A stretch of 64,000 bases of DNA from CAMDTE01 sp034679985 (GTDB lineage Bacteria; Bacteroidota; Bacteroidia; Flavobacteriales; Schleiferiaceae), in the NCBI GenBank assembly GCA_034679985.1, contig JAXITR010000007.1, forward strand, positions 1-64,000. Reading direction: 5' to 3'. A program made the translations under genes and the position numbers. Shown here in pieces: positions 17,009-26,618 of this stretch. Under the pieces are notes generated by a model that had not been told where the DNA came from, did not search any database, and saw only the letters and a list, made by a program, of their open reading frames with translations. Position 1 is the stretch's first letter. Every line of letters begins with the position of its first letter.

Positions 17009-19363
17009 ATGCCGCGCAAAACCACCCTCGCCGCCCTCCTTGGGGCATTCGTTTTGACCTTCACGGCCACCGCGCAGATTCAGCCGGTGGGCCAGTGGCG
17101 TTCCCATTTGCCGTTCCGACTGTCCACCCACGTGGTCCAGGCCGGGCCGTGGGTTTTTGTAGCCTCCGGCAGCGGACTGTTCCGTTACCATGCGGACGAA
17201 AAATTCGTGGAGCCGTTGACCAAGGTGGAAGGCCTCACGGACGTAGACATTACCTCCCTGGCCTACGACCCCGTCACGGACTGGGTGGTGGTGGGCTACC
17301 GCAACGGCAATTTGGACTTGATCCGGAACGAGAAAATCGTGAACGTGCCGGAATTGGTGCGTTCTGCCCTCTACCCGGGCAAAAAGAAGGTCAACCACAT
17401 TCACTGCGGAGCCCCTGGGACGCCCCGCGCGGGACGCGCCTTGCTGTCCACGGATTTTGGGCTGGTGGAATTGAATTTGGCAACCCAGTTGGTGGTGGGA
17501 ACCTACTTGGTAGGCCCCAATGCCCAGGAAGCAGTAGTGTACGGCACCAGCACCCGGAGCGATTCCGTATGGGTGGCCACGGGCCAAGGTTTGGTGGCCG
17601 CCGCGCAGGCAGACCCCTGGTACGATCCGTCGGTTTGGCACCGACACGCCCAATGGGAAGGCCAAGTGGTGACCCTCGTTGCGGCCCATCCGTCGGTTGC
17701 GGATCCCCAGTTGGCCGTAGGCGTACCCACCGCAGCAGGCGACTCCTTGTCCATCCGGCGAAACGGCCAATGGCGCACGGTGGACGACGGATTGGACATC
17801 CCCTCCTCCTTGTACCAGATTGTTCCCCAAGGCGCTGGATTTTGGGTGGCGCGCTCGTTTGACGTGTTGGAAGTGCTTCCCGGAGCTGGCGCTGCATGGC
17901 AAACGAGCCCCATCATGTCTCCCGGTACCGGCAACAACGCCGGATTCCGACCCCGAGGGTTGGTTTGGGACGCGCAACGCCAAATCTTGTGGACGGCCAA
18001 CAGTTTTCGCGGTCTGACGTTCAAGGACAATCCCACCTATGCGCAACACCGGGTACCGTCGGGCCCGCCCACCGGAAACGTGTACCGCATGGCTTCCCCG
18101 GGAGACAAGCTCTACGTAGCTCCGGGTTCCCTGGACGCCACGTGGACGGCGCAGTTCAACAACGACGGCCTGTTTGTCTTCACCGGAGGACGGTGGTCTG
18201 CCCGGCAAGACGCCAACGTGGACAACGCCAAGGATCTGGTGGCGGTAGCGGTAGATCCCACGGACACGTCCCACGTGTACCTGGGCAGCTGGGGAAAGGG
18301 CGTGGTTCATTTGCACAACGGGCAGTTTGTTGAGCGCTGGGACGCCACCAACAGTCCGCTGGGGCCGGCGCTGGCTTCCACTTCCAACGACGTGCGCGTG
18401 GGTGGACTCACCTTTGCTCCGGACGGAACCCTCTGGGCCACGGCCTCTTTGGCCACCAACAACCTCTACAAGCGAACCCCGGACGGTACCTGGACGGCCT
18501 ACAACTTGGGCCAATTCAGCGGCGAAGCCATCAAGGACCTTGCCCTGGACGAGGACGGCCGGATTTGGATGATCAGCCGCACCAAGGGCATTGTTTGTGC
18601 GGAGGTCGACGGTTCCTCCGTGCAGGTGCGCCGAATCACTTCAGGCGCCGGGGACGGCAATTTGCCCAGTCCGGACGTGCAAGCGCTGGCATTCGATCAA
18701 GACGGCGAGCTCTGGGTGGGCACCACCGACGGTTTGGCCGTAATCTACACGCCGTACAACGTCTTCAATCCGGGCCGATCCATTGACGCGCAGCCTATTT
18801 TGCGCGAGGAGAACGGCGTGGTTCAAAAGGTTTTGGGCTCCGAGCGCATTTCCTGCATTGCCGTGGACGGCGGCAACCGGAAGTGGGTTGGAACGCAGTC
18901 CGGCGGGCTCTTTTTGTTGAGTCCGGACGGGTTGGAGGAGTTGATGCACCTCACGTCCACCAACTCCCCCATGCTGTCGGACCGCATCACCTCCTTGGCC
19001 GTAGACCCCGTTACGGGAGAAGTTTTCATGGGCACGGACCGCGGTCTTCAGTCCTTCCGCGCCGGCGCCACCGCCGGCGGCGAAACGTTTGGCGACGTGG
19101 TAGCCTTCCCCAACCCCGTGCCACCGGACTACACCGGTCCCATTTCTGTGCGCGGGCTCAAAGCCAACGTTCGGTGCAAGATTACGGACCGCTCCGGCCG
19201 CTTGGTCTTTGAAGCAACCGCTTGGGGCGGCACCTTGGTTTGGCCGGGCAACACCCTCAACGGCGAACCGGCTCCCGCGGGAATCTACCAAGTCTACGCC
19301 ACAGACGACTTGGGCACAGATACCCACGTGGCCACCGTTGCCGTTGCCCGCCACGGGCGCTGA
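17009..19363 (+). CDS. porZ: PorZ-like T9SS surface beta-propeller protein
   Basis: A 784-aa secreted protein. The start MPRKTTLAALLGAF gives a clean signal peptide ending at TATAQ; the longer frame upstream is antisense to ricT. It carries two-component-regulator-type propeller strands throughout (VDITSLAYDPVTDWVVVGYRNG; DLALDEDGRIWMISR; ALAFDQDGELWVGTTDG) and a C-terminal domain with PNPVPPDYTGPISVRGL and APAGIYQVYATDDLG, like the T9SS sorting domain. In Porphyromonas, PorZ belongs to the surface attachment complex that links cargo to A-LPS. Directly followed by recO, as in many Bacteroidota. Confidence 0.85.
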   Translation: MPRKTTLAALLGAFVLTFTATAQIQPVGQWRSHLPFRLSTHVVQAGPWVFVASGSGLFRYHADEKFVEPLTKVEGLTDVDITSLAYDPVTDWVVVGYRNGNLDLIRNEKIVNVPELVRSALYPGKKKVNHIHCGAPGTPRAGRALLSTDFGLVELNLATQLVVGTYLVGPNAQEAVVYGTSTRSDSVWVATGQGLVAAAQADPWYDPSVWHRHAQWEGQVVTLVAAHPSVADPQLAVGVPTAAGDSLSIRRNGQWRTVDDGLDIPSSLYQIVPQGAGFWVARSFDVLEVLPGAGAAWQTSPIMSPGTGNNAGFRPRGLVWDAQRQILWTANSFRGLTFKDNPTYAQHRVPSGPPTGNVYRMASPGDKLYVAPGSLDATWTAQFNNDGLFVFTGGRWSARQDANVDNAKDLVAVAVDPTDTSHVYLGSWGKGVVHLHNGQFVERWDATNSPLGPALASTSNDVRVGGLTFAPDGTLWATASLATNNLYKRTPDGTWTAYNLGQFSGEAIKDLALDEDGRIWMISRTKGIVCAEVDGSSVQVRRITSGAGDGNLPSPDVQALAFDQDGELWVGTTDGLAVIYTPYNVFNPGRSIDAQPILREENGVVQKVLGSERISCIAVDGGNRKWVGTQSGGLFLLSPDGLEELMHLTSTNSPMLSDRITSLAVDPVTGEVFMGTDRGLQSFRAGATAGGETFGDVVAFPNPVPPDYTGPISVRGLKANVRCKITDRSGRLVFEATAWGGTLVWPGNTLNGEPAPAGIYQVYATDDLGTDTHVATVAVARHGR

Positions 19364-19365
19364 CC

Positions 19366-20067
19366 ATGGGCCCGCTGGAAAAATGCAATTTGCTGGTATT
19401 GGGGGTGTTTGCCTCTGGTGAACACGCCAAAGTGGTGCACGCCTACACGGACCGATTTGGCCTGCAACGTTACTACCTCTACGGCACCCACAGCAAGCGT
19501 TCTTCGGTGCGCCCGGCCCATCTTCTGCCCCTGACTTTTTTGGAAGCTGTTGTTACCCGCAAGGGCAGAGGACAATTGGAGAACATACAGGAAGTACGGG
19601 CTTTAGATGCTGCGGCACCTCGCCATCCTTTGACGCAATCCGTCGCCCTTTTGGTGGCTGAAATTTGGTCCAGCGCCCTGCAAGAAGGCGAATCGGACGA
19701 AGGATTTTACGCCGACGCCTTGTTGTGGCGCGCCGCTTTGGTGGCCTCTGAGCCGCCATCGCCCATGGCGGTGGTGGAGGCTCTTTTGCTGTTGCTGGAG
19801 CATTTGGGACTGGGCTGCACGCCCCCGCCCGCTTTGCTTTGGATGGATCTGCGCGAAGGACAATTTGGCACCCACCCCCCCGTGCATCCGGATGTTTTGG
19901 AGCCGGAGGTGGTTCTGGCTTGGGGACGTTGGTTGGCGGAAGGTCAGGCACCGGGACAGCCGCAGCGCGGCCAATGGGTAGACGGCCTGATTCGCTATTT
20001 GGAAGTGCAGTTGCCCAATTTTCGTGCGCCGCGAAGCCTTCCTGTGCTGCGGTCACTCCTGGAATAA
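19366..20067 (+). CDS. recO: DNA repair protein RecO
   Basis: RecO (233 aa) promotes RecA loading and strand annealing in the RecFOR pathway. The start MGPLEKCNLLVLGVFASGEH sits 2 nt after the porZ stop, giving the N-terminal OB fold (KVVHAYTDRFGLQRYYLYGT). The C-terminal helical part (LLVAEIWSSALQEGESDEGFYADAL in two parts) fits RecO. Its distance from porZ suggests one transcript. Confidence 0.88.
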   Translation: MGPLEKCNLLVLGVFASGEHAKVVHAYTDRFGLQRYYLYGTHSKRSSVRPAHLLPLTFLEAVVTRKGRGQLENIQEVRALDAAAPRHPLTQSVALLVAEIWSSALQEGESDEGFYADALLWRAALVASEPPSPMAVVEALLLLLEHLGLGCTPPPALLWMDLREGQFGTHPPVHPDVLEPEVVLAWGRWLAEGQAPGQPQRGQWVDGLIRYLEVQLPNFRAPRSLPVLRSLLE

Positions 20068-20088
20068 AACGGCTTACGAAATTCGAGA

Positions 20089-21087
20089 TTACTTGCTTCT
20101 GCGGAACTTGGCCCCGCGCAGCGTAGTTTCAAATTCCAACAGGGTCAGACGTTTGGGGGTTCCGGGGGAGTACACCAGCGCATTCAAGGCGTACACATAA
20201 CCCCCAGCGGAATCCGCTACGGCGTAGGACAAAAAAGGTCCGCCCATGAAATCGCCGTAGGTTCGCCACAGTCCGCGGGTCTCCACCGCGGGAAGACCGT
20301 CGATTTGGGTGGGTTTGAGCGTGGGCGCCAAGCGCATTTCTGTGGCCATGTAGGACTCCGGCTGTCCGCCTTCAAAATGACGTTTCAGCAGCGTGTCCCG
20401 GGTGGATTGTATCCGACTGCGCCATTCTGGGGTCCATCGGGACCGGGAGCACATCAAAAACTGGGTCGTTTTTTTACCGTCCAAACGCAAAATGACGAGG
20501 GTATCTTTGGCCAACGTCACGCCAAACCCCGAAGGAACCTGCAATTGATTCAATCCCAATGTTTTAAGCTCTTCCGGCATCGGTTGGGCAGACTCTTTCA
20601 AACGCCCCGCCAGCGCAGCCCGGTCGTGCTCGCCAAACCACTGCTCCAGACGCAATTGTTCCCGTTTCAATAATTCGGGAAAATCGGCGGCCCGCGCAGC
20701 CACCACGGTAACCACCAGTTGAGGACTGGCCCAAACGTCGTAGGCACGGTATACCCCCACGGAATCGGGCTGCACCACCAACCGCAGCAACGCCTTGCTC
20801 CGCTGCACCAAAGGCTTAAAGGCTGCGTGCGGAATGCGCGTCAACTTGTATTTCGGCTCGGATTGCGGCAACCCGTCCATGGGTCCGCCCAAGGTTTCCG
20901 CCACCACCAAACCGGTTCCGCCAAACCAGACCGAGTCGTCCGCAACCACCAGCAGCTCCCCGGGGGAGCCGTTGCTGTCCGGCAAAATACGCTCGTTGGA
21001 AGAGGAGGTGTCGCAGCTGACGGCTCCAAACAGTCCCCACACAACTAGGGCGTAGCGCAGCGCGCGCTTCGTTCCGTACTTCATCAC
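20089..21087 (-). CDS. DUF4837-type lipoprotein
   Basis: A 332-aa lipoprotein with the lipobox FGAVSCDTSSS. It matches the DUF4837 type by its opening (SNGSPGELLVVADDSVWFGG), RIPHAAFKPLVQRSKALLRL and GVTLAKDTLVILRLDGKKT. Function unknown; the gene usually sits beside a LysM transglycosylase in Bacteroidota, as here, where it overlaps mltD by 4 nt. It is probably a periplasmic or outer-membrane protein of cell-wall homeostasis, by context only. Confidence 0.78.
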   Translation of the reverse strand: MMKYGTKRALRYALVVWGLFGAVSCDTSSSNERILPDSNGSPGELLVVADDSVWFGGTGLVVAETLGGPMDGLPQSEPKYKLTRIPHAAFKPLVQRSKALLRLVVQPDSVGVYRAYDVWASPQLVVTVVAARAADFPELLKREQLRLEQWFGEHDRAALAGRLKESAQPMPEELKTLGLNQLQVPSGFGVTLAKDTLVILRLDGKKTTQFLMCSRSRWTPEWRSRIQSTRDTLLKRHFEGGQPESYMATEMRLAPTLKPTQIDGLPAVETRGLWRTYGDFMGGPFLSYAVADSAGGYVYALNALVYSPGTPKRLTLLEFETTLRGAKFRRSK

Positions 21088-22292
21088 CGCTTGATTTTTA
21101 AACGCTGGCCAATATCGATGCGTTCGCCTTTGAGGCCGTTCCAGGCTTGGATTTCCTTCACCGTTACGCCGTAGCGTCGCGCAAGTGCCGTCAAGGTGTC
21201 TCCACTGCGCACGGTGTGGGTCCGAATGGTGGGCGTGGGTGCCGCGGGCTTGGGAGCCGCTGCGGGCGCCGCGATGGCCAGGGGCTCCAGGGCGTAAATG
21301 GAATCTTCCAAGGCAATAAACAACTGCGCAGCCTCGCGGGGCAGTACCGCGTGGTAGGCGTGTCCGCCGGGTTGCGGCGCGGGGATTTGCCGGAATCGAT
21401 AGGCCGGATTGAGGTCCGCCAAGACTTCCTCGTCCACGCGCAACGTTTTGCTGAGCACGGCCAGGGACAACCCTTTTTTAATGTCTACGGTGTCCAGTTG
21501 GTCGTACCGATAGGGGGGCTCTTGGGCGGGAAGTTGCAGATCCTGTGCGTATTCCATCACGTAGACCAACGCAATAAACCCCGGAACGTAGCCGGACGTG
21601 GTTTTGGGCAAATAGGGCCGCAGCGCCCAGTAATCGCGAATGCCGCCGCTTCGCTGGATGGCCTTGGCCACATTGCCCGGGCCGCTGTTGTACGCCGCCA
21701 GCACCAAGTTCCAATCCCCAAAAATGCGGTACAGTTCCTTCAAATAGCGCGCGGCCGTTTCCGTACTCTTGATGGGATCCGCGCGTTCGTCGATGAATCC
21801 GTTGATTTCCAACCCCTTCATTTTGGCGGTGCTGTACATGAACTGCCACAGCCCCTTGGCGCCCGCGGGACTTTGGGCACGGGGATCTAAGGCACTTTCA
21901 ATAACTGCTAAATACTTCAATTCCAGAGGAATACCGTGCTTGGTAAAGATTTTGTCGATCAGCGGAAAATAGTAGGCGCTTCGCCCCAATACCCGGCTGA
22001 TCAGTGCTGATCGGCGCTTGGTATACAGGTCAATGTAGTTTTTGACGTGGTGGTTGTACACCAAAGGAAAGGCGGTACGCTCGTCCAAAACCCGCAATCG
22101 GTACTGGATCAGCGAGTCCGACGGAGCGGTGCGAACGGCAGCTTGTTCCAGGGTGCTGTCCAAGGCAGCAAGTCCGGGCTCCAGAGCTTCCGTTGGAACC
22201 CCCTTTACCGTGTCCAACTCCTCTTGTGCCCAGAGCACAGGACCCAGGAGGAAGGCCGACAGCACTCCTGCGAACCGCCAGCCCCAACCCAT
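21084..22292 (-). CDS. mltD: Membrane-bound lytic murein transglycosylase with LysM (MltD-like)
   Basis: A 402-aa exported enzyme that cleaves peptidoglycan glycan strands. The signal peptide ends near VLWAQ. The SLT domain shows the catalytic glutamate in YLAVIESALDPRAQ (E132) and SPAGAKGLWQFM, then LVLAAYNSGPGNVAKAI. One LysM repeat (VRSGDTLTALARRYGV, about 356-400) ends the protein and binds the wall. It lies between gatA (3 nt upstream) and the DUF4837 lipoprotein. Confidence 0.92.
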   Translation of the reverse strand: MGWGWRFAGVLSAFLLGPVLWAQEELDTVKGVPTEALEPGLAALDSTLEQAAVRTAPSDSLIQYRLRVLDERTAFPLVYNHHVKNYIDLYTKRRSALISRVLGRSAYYFPLIDKIFTKHGIPLELKYLAVIESALDPRAQSPAGAKGLWQFMYSTAKMKGLEINGFIDERADPIKSTETAARYLKELYRIFGDWNLVLAAYNSGPGNVAKAIQRSGGIRDYWALRPYLPKTTSGYVPGFIALVYVMEYAQDLQLPAQEPPYRYDQLDTVDIKKGLSLAVLSKTLRVDEEVLADLNPAYRFRQIPAPQPGGHAYHAVLPREAAQLFIALEDSIYALEPLAIAAPAAAPKPAAPTPTIRTHTVRSGDTLTALARRYGVTVKEIQAWNGLKGERIDIGQRLKIKR

Positions 22293-22294
22293 CT

Positions 22295-23722
22295 TCAGTG
22301 GGCGTTTAAAGTATTTTGCAGCAAGGCGGCGTGTGCAAACAGTGCCGGTTCCTCAAACCTTCCGGTGGTGATGTGCAACCCCCAAGGAAGTCCGTTGGGG
22401 TGCAGTCCGCCCGGCAAACTCAAAGCCGGCAAACCGGTCAGGTTCGCATGCACGGTGTACAAATCTTCCAGGTACATGACCGTGGGGTCCGAGTTCTCGC
22501 GCCCGATGGGAAAGGCCGTGTGCGGAGAGGTGGGAGACAACAAGGCGTCGTACTGGGTCAGCAGCGATTCCGCGTGGTCGCGCAGCAGACGTCGGCCTTT
22601 TTGCGCTTTGCCGTAGTAGGCGTCGTAGTAACCGCTGGACAAAACAAACGTGCCCAACAGAATGCGGCGCTGCACCTCCAACCCAAAGCCTTCGGACCGC
22701 GACGCTTTCAGCAGCCCGTCCAAATCGTCCACTTCTTGCTCCGAGCGGTGCCCAAAGCGAACGCCGTCGTACCGCGCTAAATTGGCGCTGGCTTCGGCCG
22801 TGGTCAAAACGTAGTACAAGGGGACCAACTGGTCCAGGTAGGGAAAATCGACGGCGTCTACCGTGTGTCCTGCGGAGCGGAGCTGGTCAAACAGGGCCTC
22901 CAAGGCAGTCCGGATGTGTGGGTCCAACCCCGGATGGTCCAAGGTTGCCTGAAAATAAGCGTAGCGCTGGGGCCCCTCTGGCGCAACGGGCGGCGAGGAC
23001 ACCACCGGACGGGAAGATACCGTGGCGTCAAAGGCGTCGGCGCCGGACATGATTTCCAAAACCGCAGCAGCGTCTTCTAAGGTGTGGGCGAAGGGCCCGA
23101 TTTGGTCAAAGGAGGAAGCGTAGGCAATGAGTCCGTGGCGCGAAATGCGGCCGTAGGTAGGTTTCATGCCCACAATGCCCGTAAACGCAGCGGGCTGGCG
23201 AATGGAGCCGCCGGTGTCCGAGCCCAAGGCTACATGGCACAAGCCCGCGGCCACCGCGGCGGCAGAACCGCCCGAAGAGCCTCCCGGAACTTTACTGGGA
23301 TCCAACGGATTGCGCACCGGCCCGTAGTAGGATGTTTCGTTGGACGAGCCCATGGCGAATTCGTCGCAGTTGGTGCGGCCCAAAAACACAGCACCTGCTG
23401 CTTCCAAACGCTCCACGGCCGTGGCCGAAAACAAACTTTCAAACGTCTCCAGCATTTTGGAGCCGGCAGAAACGCCATGGCCGCGGTAGCAAAGGTTGTC
23501 TTTCAGTGCCACCACCATTCCCGCCAAAGGCAAGGATTCACCGGCCAACAAACGGGCATCCACTGCCGCAGCTTGGGCCCGCGCGGACTCCGAGAACAAT
23601 TCAATAAACATATTGAGATCAGCGGCCTGCCCGGCGCGCGCCAAAGCTTCCTCCACCAAAGCGGCACAGGTAGTCTTCCCCGCGGAAACCGCGCGGTAGT
23701 CCATCAGCGGCGAAAAACTCAT
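22295..23722 (-). CDS. gatA: Glutamyl-tRNA(Gln) amidotransferase subunit A
   Basis: Amidase subunit (475 aa) of GatCAB, which converts misacylated Glu-tRNA(Gln) or Asp-tRNA(Asn) to the amide form. The Ser-cisSer-Lys triad is visible: K74 (VVALKDNLCYRG), S149 and S173 (PGGSSGGSAAAVAAG; GSDTGGSIRQPAAF). Its ATG overlaps the tatA stop (TGATG). gatB and gatC are not here. Confidence 0.95.
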   Translation of the reverse strand: MSFSPLMDYRAVSAGKTTCAALVEEALARAGQAADLNMFIELFSESARAQAAAVDARLLAGESLPLAGMVVALKDNLCYRGHGVSAGSKMLETFESLFSATAVERLEAAGAVFLGRTNCDEFAMGSSNETSYYGPVRNPLDPSKVPGGSSGGSAAAVAAGLCHVALGSDTGGSIRQPAAFTGIVGMKPTYGRISRHGLIAYASSFDQIGPFAHTLEDAAAVLEIMSGADAFDATVSSRPVVSSPPVAPEGPQRYAYFQATLDHPGLDPHIRTALEALFDQLRSAGHTVDAVDFPYLDQLVPLYYVLTTAEASANLARYDGVRFGHRSEQEVDDLDGLLKASRSEGFGLEVQRRILLGTFVLSSGYYDAYYGKAQKGRRLLRDHAESLLTQYDALLSPTSPHTAFPIGRENSDPTVMYLEDLYTVHANLTGLPALSLPGGLHPNGLPWGLHITTGRFEEPALFAHAALLQNTLNAH

Positions 23723-23916
23723 CAGTCTTTCTTTTCCTCTTTCTTCGCGGGAGCGTCTTCGTCCTTCATGGCGTTTTTAAACTCCTTCACGCCGCCTCCT
23801 AGGCCGCGCATCAATTCCGGAATTTTTTTACCACCGAACAACAAAACCACCACGGCAACGATCAAAACGATCTGCCACGGTCCAACAATGCCCAGAAAAA
23901 TAGCCCATGCATTCAT
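23722..23916 (-). CDS. tatA: Twin-arginine translocase subunit TatA
   Basis: A 64-aa pore-forming Tat subunit: one N-terminal membrane helix (residues 9-27, IVGPWQIVLIVAVVVLLFGG), the FGGKKIPELMRGLGGGVKEFK amphipathic helix signature and a Lys/Glu-rich tail. The usual FG hinge is present. A TACCTTTG box (23937-23944) lies 20 nt before the ATG, so it is probably the promoter of the tatA-gatA-mltD-DUF4837 block. Confidence 0.93.
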   Translation of the reverse strand: MNAWAIFLGIVGPWQIVLIVAVVVLLFGGKKIPELMRGLGGGVKEFKNAMKDEDAPAKKEEKKD

Positions 23917-23936
23917 AGCGGTGCAATTTAGAACCC

Positions 23937-23944
23937 CAAAGGTA
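23937..23944 (-). promoter_or_regulatory. Candidate -7 element of the tatA block (TACCTTTG)
   Basis: Exact TAnnTTTG match on the minus strand, 20 nt before the tatA ATG. This is one of the non-leaderless promoters in the window. Confidence 0.5.
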
Positions 23945-23961
23945 CGAAGTCCGGCGGGGCC

Positions 23962-24960
23962 TTACGCTAATTTTTCAGCGAGCTTGGCCATCGTTTTGCG
24001 GGCAGACTCCCCGTCGTACAGGATTTTGTACACCGCATTGGCAATGGGCATCCGAACGTCGTGGTTTTTTTTGACCGACTTGATCAATTTTGTGGCGTAG
24101 TAACCCTCTGCTACCATGTTCATTTCCAGCATGGTGGAGCGCACCGTATACCCCTTTCCAATCATGGTTCCGAAGGTGCGGTTTCGGCTGAATTGCGAAT
24201 AGGCCGTCACCAAAAGGTCTCCCAGGTACTCCGAGCCGTTGATGTCTCGCTTGATGGGGTGCACGGCCTTAATGAACCGCTTCATTTCCTGAACGGAATT
24301 GCTGACCAAAACCGCTTGGAAATTATCTCCGTACCCCAAGCCGTGGCAAATGCCGCAAGCGATGGAGTAGATATTCTTCAAAACGGCGGCGTACTCCGTG
24401 CCGTAGATGTCGTCGGAGACTTGGGTGCGCAAGTACGTGCACGCCAACATGTCCGCCATGTACCGGGCGGCCTCTGCGCTCTCCGAGGCAACAGTCAGGT
24501 AACTCAGGCGTTCCAGGGCCACTTCTTCCGCGTGGCAAGGCCCCACGATCACTCCAAAGTCCTTGTAATCAACCCCGTAGGTGTCGTGCATGAATTCACC
24601 TACAATTTGGTTGCTGTCGGGCACAATTCCCTTGATGGCGGAAAACACTTTTTTCCCTTCCAAGGAAACGTGCAGGTTTTCCAACGCGGATTTCAAAAAC
24701 GCCGAAGGCACGGCCAGCACAATAATGTCTGCATCTTCCACCACGGAATCCAGGTCCGAATCAATAGCCAGATGTTCCGTATTGAGCTCAACATCCGTGA
24801 GGTAGCGCGGATTGTGGTGGAAACGTTGGATGTGCAACGCCGTCTCCGGATCCCGAACCCACCAGCCTACGTACTCGTTGTTGTTGGCCAACAATTTAAT
24901 CAGGGCAGTTGCAAAACTGCCCCCGCCGATGACGGCTATACGGGGAGATTTGGTGCTCAA
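23962..24960 (-). CDS. gpsA: Glycerol-3-phosphate dehydrogenase [NAD(P)+]
   Basis: Makes sn-glycerol-3-phosphate from dihydroxyacetone phosphate for phospholipid synthesis. 332 aa. The Rossmann loop is IAVIGGGSFATALIKLL; the family motifs SAIKGIVPDSNQ, VGPCHAEEVA, EYAAVLKNIYSIACGI and GSEYLGDLLVTAYS are present. The start is TTG, overlapping the stop of the M28 peptidase gene (TTGA). No ATG alternative keeps the NAD motif. Confidence 0.94.
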   Translation of the reverse strand: MSTKSPRIAVIGGGSFATALIKLLANNNEYVGWWVRDPETALHIQRFHHNPRYLTDVELNTEHLAIDSDLDSVVEDADIIVLAVPSAFLKSALENLHVSLEGKKVFSAIKGIVPDSNQIVGEFMHDTYGVDYKDFGVIVGPCHAEEVALERLSYLTVASESAEAARYMADMLACTYLRTQVSDDIYGTEYAAVLKNIYSIACGICHGLGYGDNFQAVLVSNSVQEMKRFIKAVHPIKRDINGSEYLGDLLVTAYSQFSRNRTFGTMIGKGYTVRSTMLEMNMVAEGYYATKLIKSVKKNHDVRMPIANAVYKILYDGESARKTMAKLAEKLA

Positions 24961-26618
24961 AATACGACGTCTTTGGCCAAGCGTTCGCCCGCTCGAACGA
25001 ACACTACTTTGGCTTTTTGACCCTTGCTAAAAGCAGACAGGGCGGTCATGTAGGAAGTCATGTCCCGCACCGGCATGCCGCCCAATTCCACTACTACGTC
25101 GCCGGCCAACAGACCGGCTTTCTCTGCGGGTTTGCCAGGAGAAACACCGGAAATACGCATGCCGTTGCCCGAAAAGGCGTAGTCCGGGACCACGCCCAAG
25201 GTTACTTTGAAGGAGGCAGCACTCTCGTTGGTGGGTTCCTTGACATCCTGTTGCGTCAGTGCCGGAGCTTGGGAAAGTACTTCCACGGTAGCCAACAAGG
25301 TGCGCAAGGTGTACTCCACGCTGAGGGGTTCAATTTTATCGACGTCGTCGGACGGACGATGGTAGTCTCCGTGGGCGCCTGTGAAAAAATGCAAAACGGG
25401 AATGCCTTGGCGGTAAAAGGAGGCGTGATCGGAGGCGCTTCCCGGCGCGGATTCGGTTTTCAAGGAGATGGGCAAGCACGTGGCGCGGCTCAAGACCTCC
25501 GGCCATTCCAACGCCGTTCCGGTGCCGCTCACAATAAGAGGATTGCCCTTTTCCATGCGCCCCACCATGTCAAAATTCAGCATGCCAAACAATTCCTTGA
25601 ATTCAGCAGGCCGGTTGGCTACAAAGTGCTGAGACCCCAGCAGTCCGTCTTCTTCCGCGCTGAAACCCACAATCAAGTAGTTGAACGCTTTGGCGGTGGG
25701 CCATTCCTTCAAGAGCCGCGCCGCCTCCAGCACCACGGCAACTCCGGAGGCGTTGTCGTCCGCGCCGTTGTGGATGGCGGGCTCCCCGCGGTGCAGCGAA
25801 TGCTCCAAGCCCCAACCCAAGTGGTCGTAGTGCGCGCCCAACACCAGCGTTTTAGCGGCGCCGTGGTCCACAAAACCACACACGTTGGCGGCCTGTGCAT
25901 TTTCGCGCTGCACAAAGGCGTTTAACTCCATCATTCCCCGCGGCACGGAGCCCTCTGGCAGGACGACGACGGGAATTCTTCCCGGCCGAGTGCTCTTGTA
26001 AAACGGTTCCGGCAGTAAGTTGTCTTTTTTACCGGGAACCAAAACCACGCCCACTGCTCCCGCGCTCGCGGCCCGATCGATCCGGGTGTCCAAGTCCAAG
26101 TGTTTGGCAAATTTTCCGTGCGGACCCTTGCCGTCCGGCGTGCCGGCTTGGATGACCGCAATTTTTCCGGCAATTCGTTTGTTTCGAAAGTCGTTGCGGC
26201 CCAAATCTGGGGCATCAATTCCGTATCCAACGCGTTTGATTTTCCCGGAGGCTGCGCCGTTGGTGGTGTGGGGGTGGGGGAAGGTGTTTTTCAGCGCAAC
26301 GCCTGTCTTTAGCGGCACTGCGGAGTTTCGGTCAGGCGGAAACGACGCCAAGCGGGCCACAGTAAACCACTGAGAACCGTCGTCGGATACGGCGGGCGCA
26401 GCACCGTTCTCGCGCAGCACTTGGGCAATGTATTGACGCGCCTTTTCAGCGCCGTCGGTACCCGGATAACGTCCCTCCAATTCGTCCGAGGACAAATAAC
26501 CAATGTGGTGCATCATGTTCTCGCGGGCAATGCGCAATGGCAGCTCGCAGGCCGACTGTCCCCAGGCGCCCAGGCTCCAAAGCAGTAAGCCCAGCACAAA
26601 AACAGCAGAACGCATCAT
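24957..26618 (-). CDS. Secreted M28-family aminopeptidase with PDZ domain
   Basis: A 553-aa exported zinc peptidase. The start at 26618 (ATGATG overlapping the lspA stop) gives a signal peptide ending at GAWGQ. The peptidase has the M28 ligand motifs GAHYDHLGWG, NGADDNASGVAVVLE and SAEEDGLLGSQH, with a PA (protease-associated) insert near IAVIQAGTPDGKG. A C-terminal PDZ domain (ISGVSPGKPAEKAGLLAGDVV) follows. It most likely trims peptides outside the inner membrane. Coupled between lspA and gpsA. Confidence 0.9.
   Translation of the reverse strand: MMRSAVFVLGLLLWSLGAWGQSACELPLRIARENMMHHIGYLSSDELEGRYPGTDGAEKARQYIAQVLRENGAAPAVSDDGSQWFTVARLASFPPDRNSAVPLKTGVALKNTFPHPHTTNGAASGKIKRVGYGIDAPDLGRNDFRNKRIAGKIAVIQAGTPDGKGPHGKFAKHLDLDTRIDRAASAGAVGVVLVPGKKDNLLPEPFYKSTRPGRIPVVVLPEGSVPRGMMELNAFVQRENAQAANVCGFVDHGAAKTLVLGAHYDHLGWGLEHSLHRGEPAIHNGADDNASGVAVVLEAARLLKEWPTAKAFNYLIVGFSAEEDGLLGSQHFVANRPAEFKELFGMLNFDMVGRMEKGNPLIVSGTGTALEWPEVLSRATCLPISLKTESAPGSASDHASFYRQGIPVLHFFTGAHGDYHRPSDDVDKIEPLSVEYTLRTLLATVEVLSQAPALTQQDVKEPTNESAASFKVTLGVVPDYAFSGNGMRISGVSPGKPAEKAGLLAGDVVVELGGMPVRDMTSYMTALSAFSKGQKAKVVFVRAGERLAKDVVF

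Noticed and set aside
16979..18514. A 511-residue frame antisense to porZ
   Set aside because: porZ is supported by signal peptide, propeller strands and T9SS-like domain. The antisense frame lacks any family feature.
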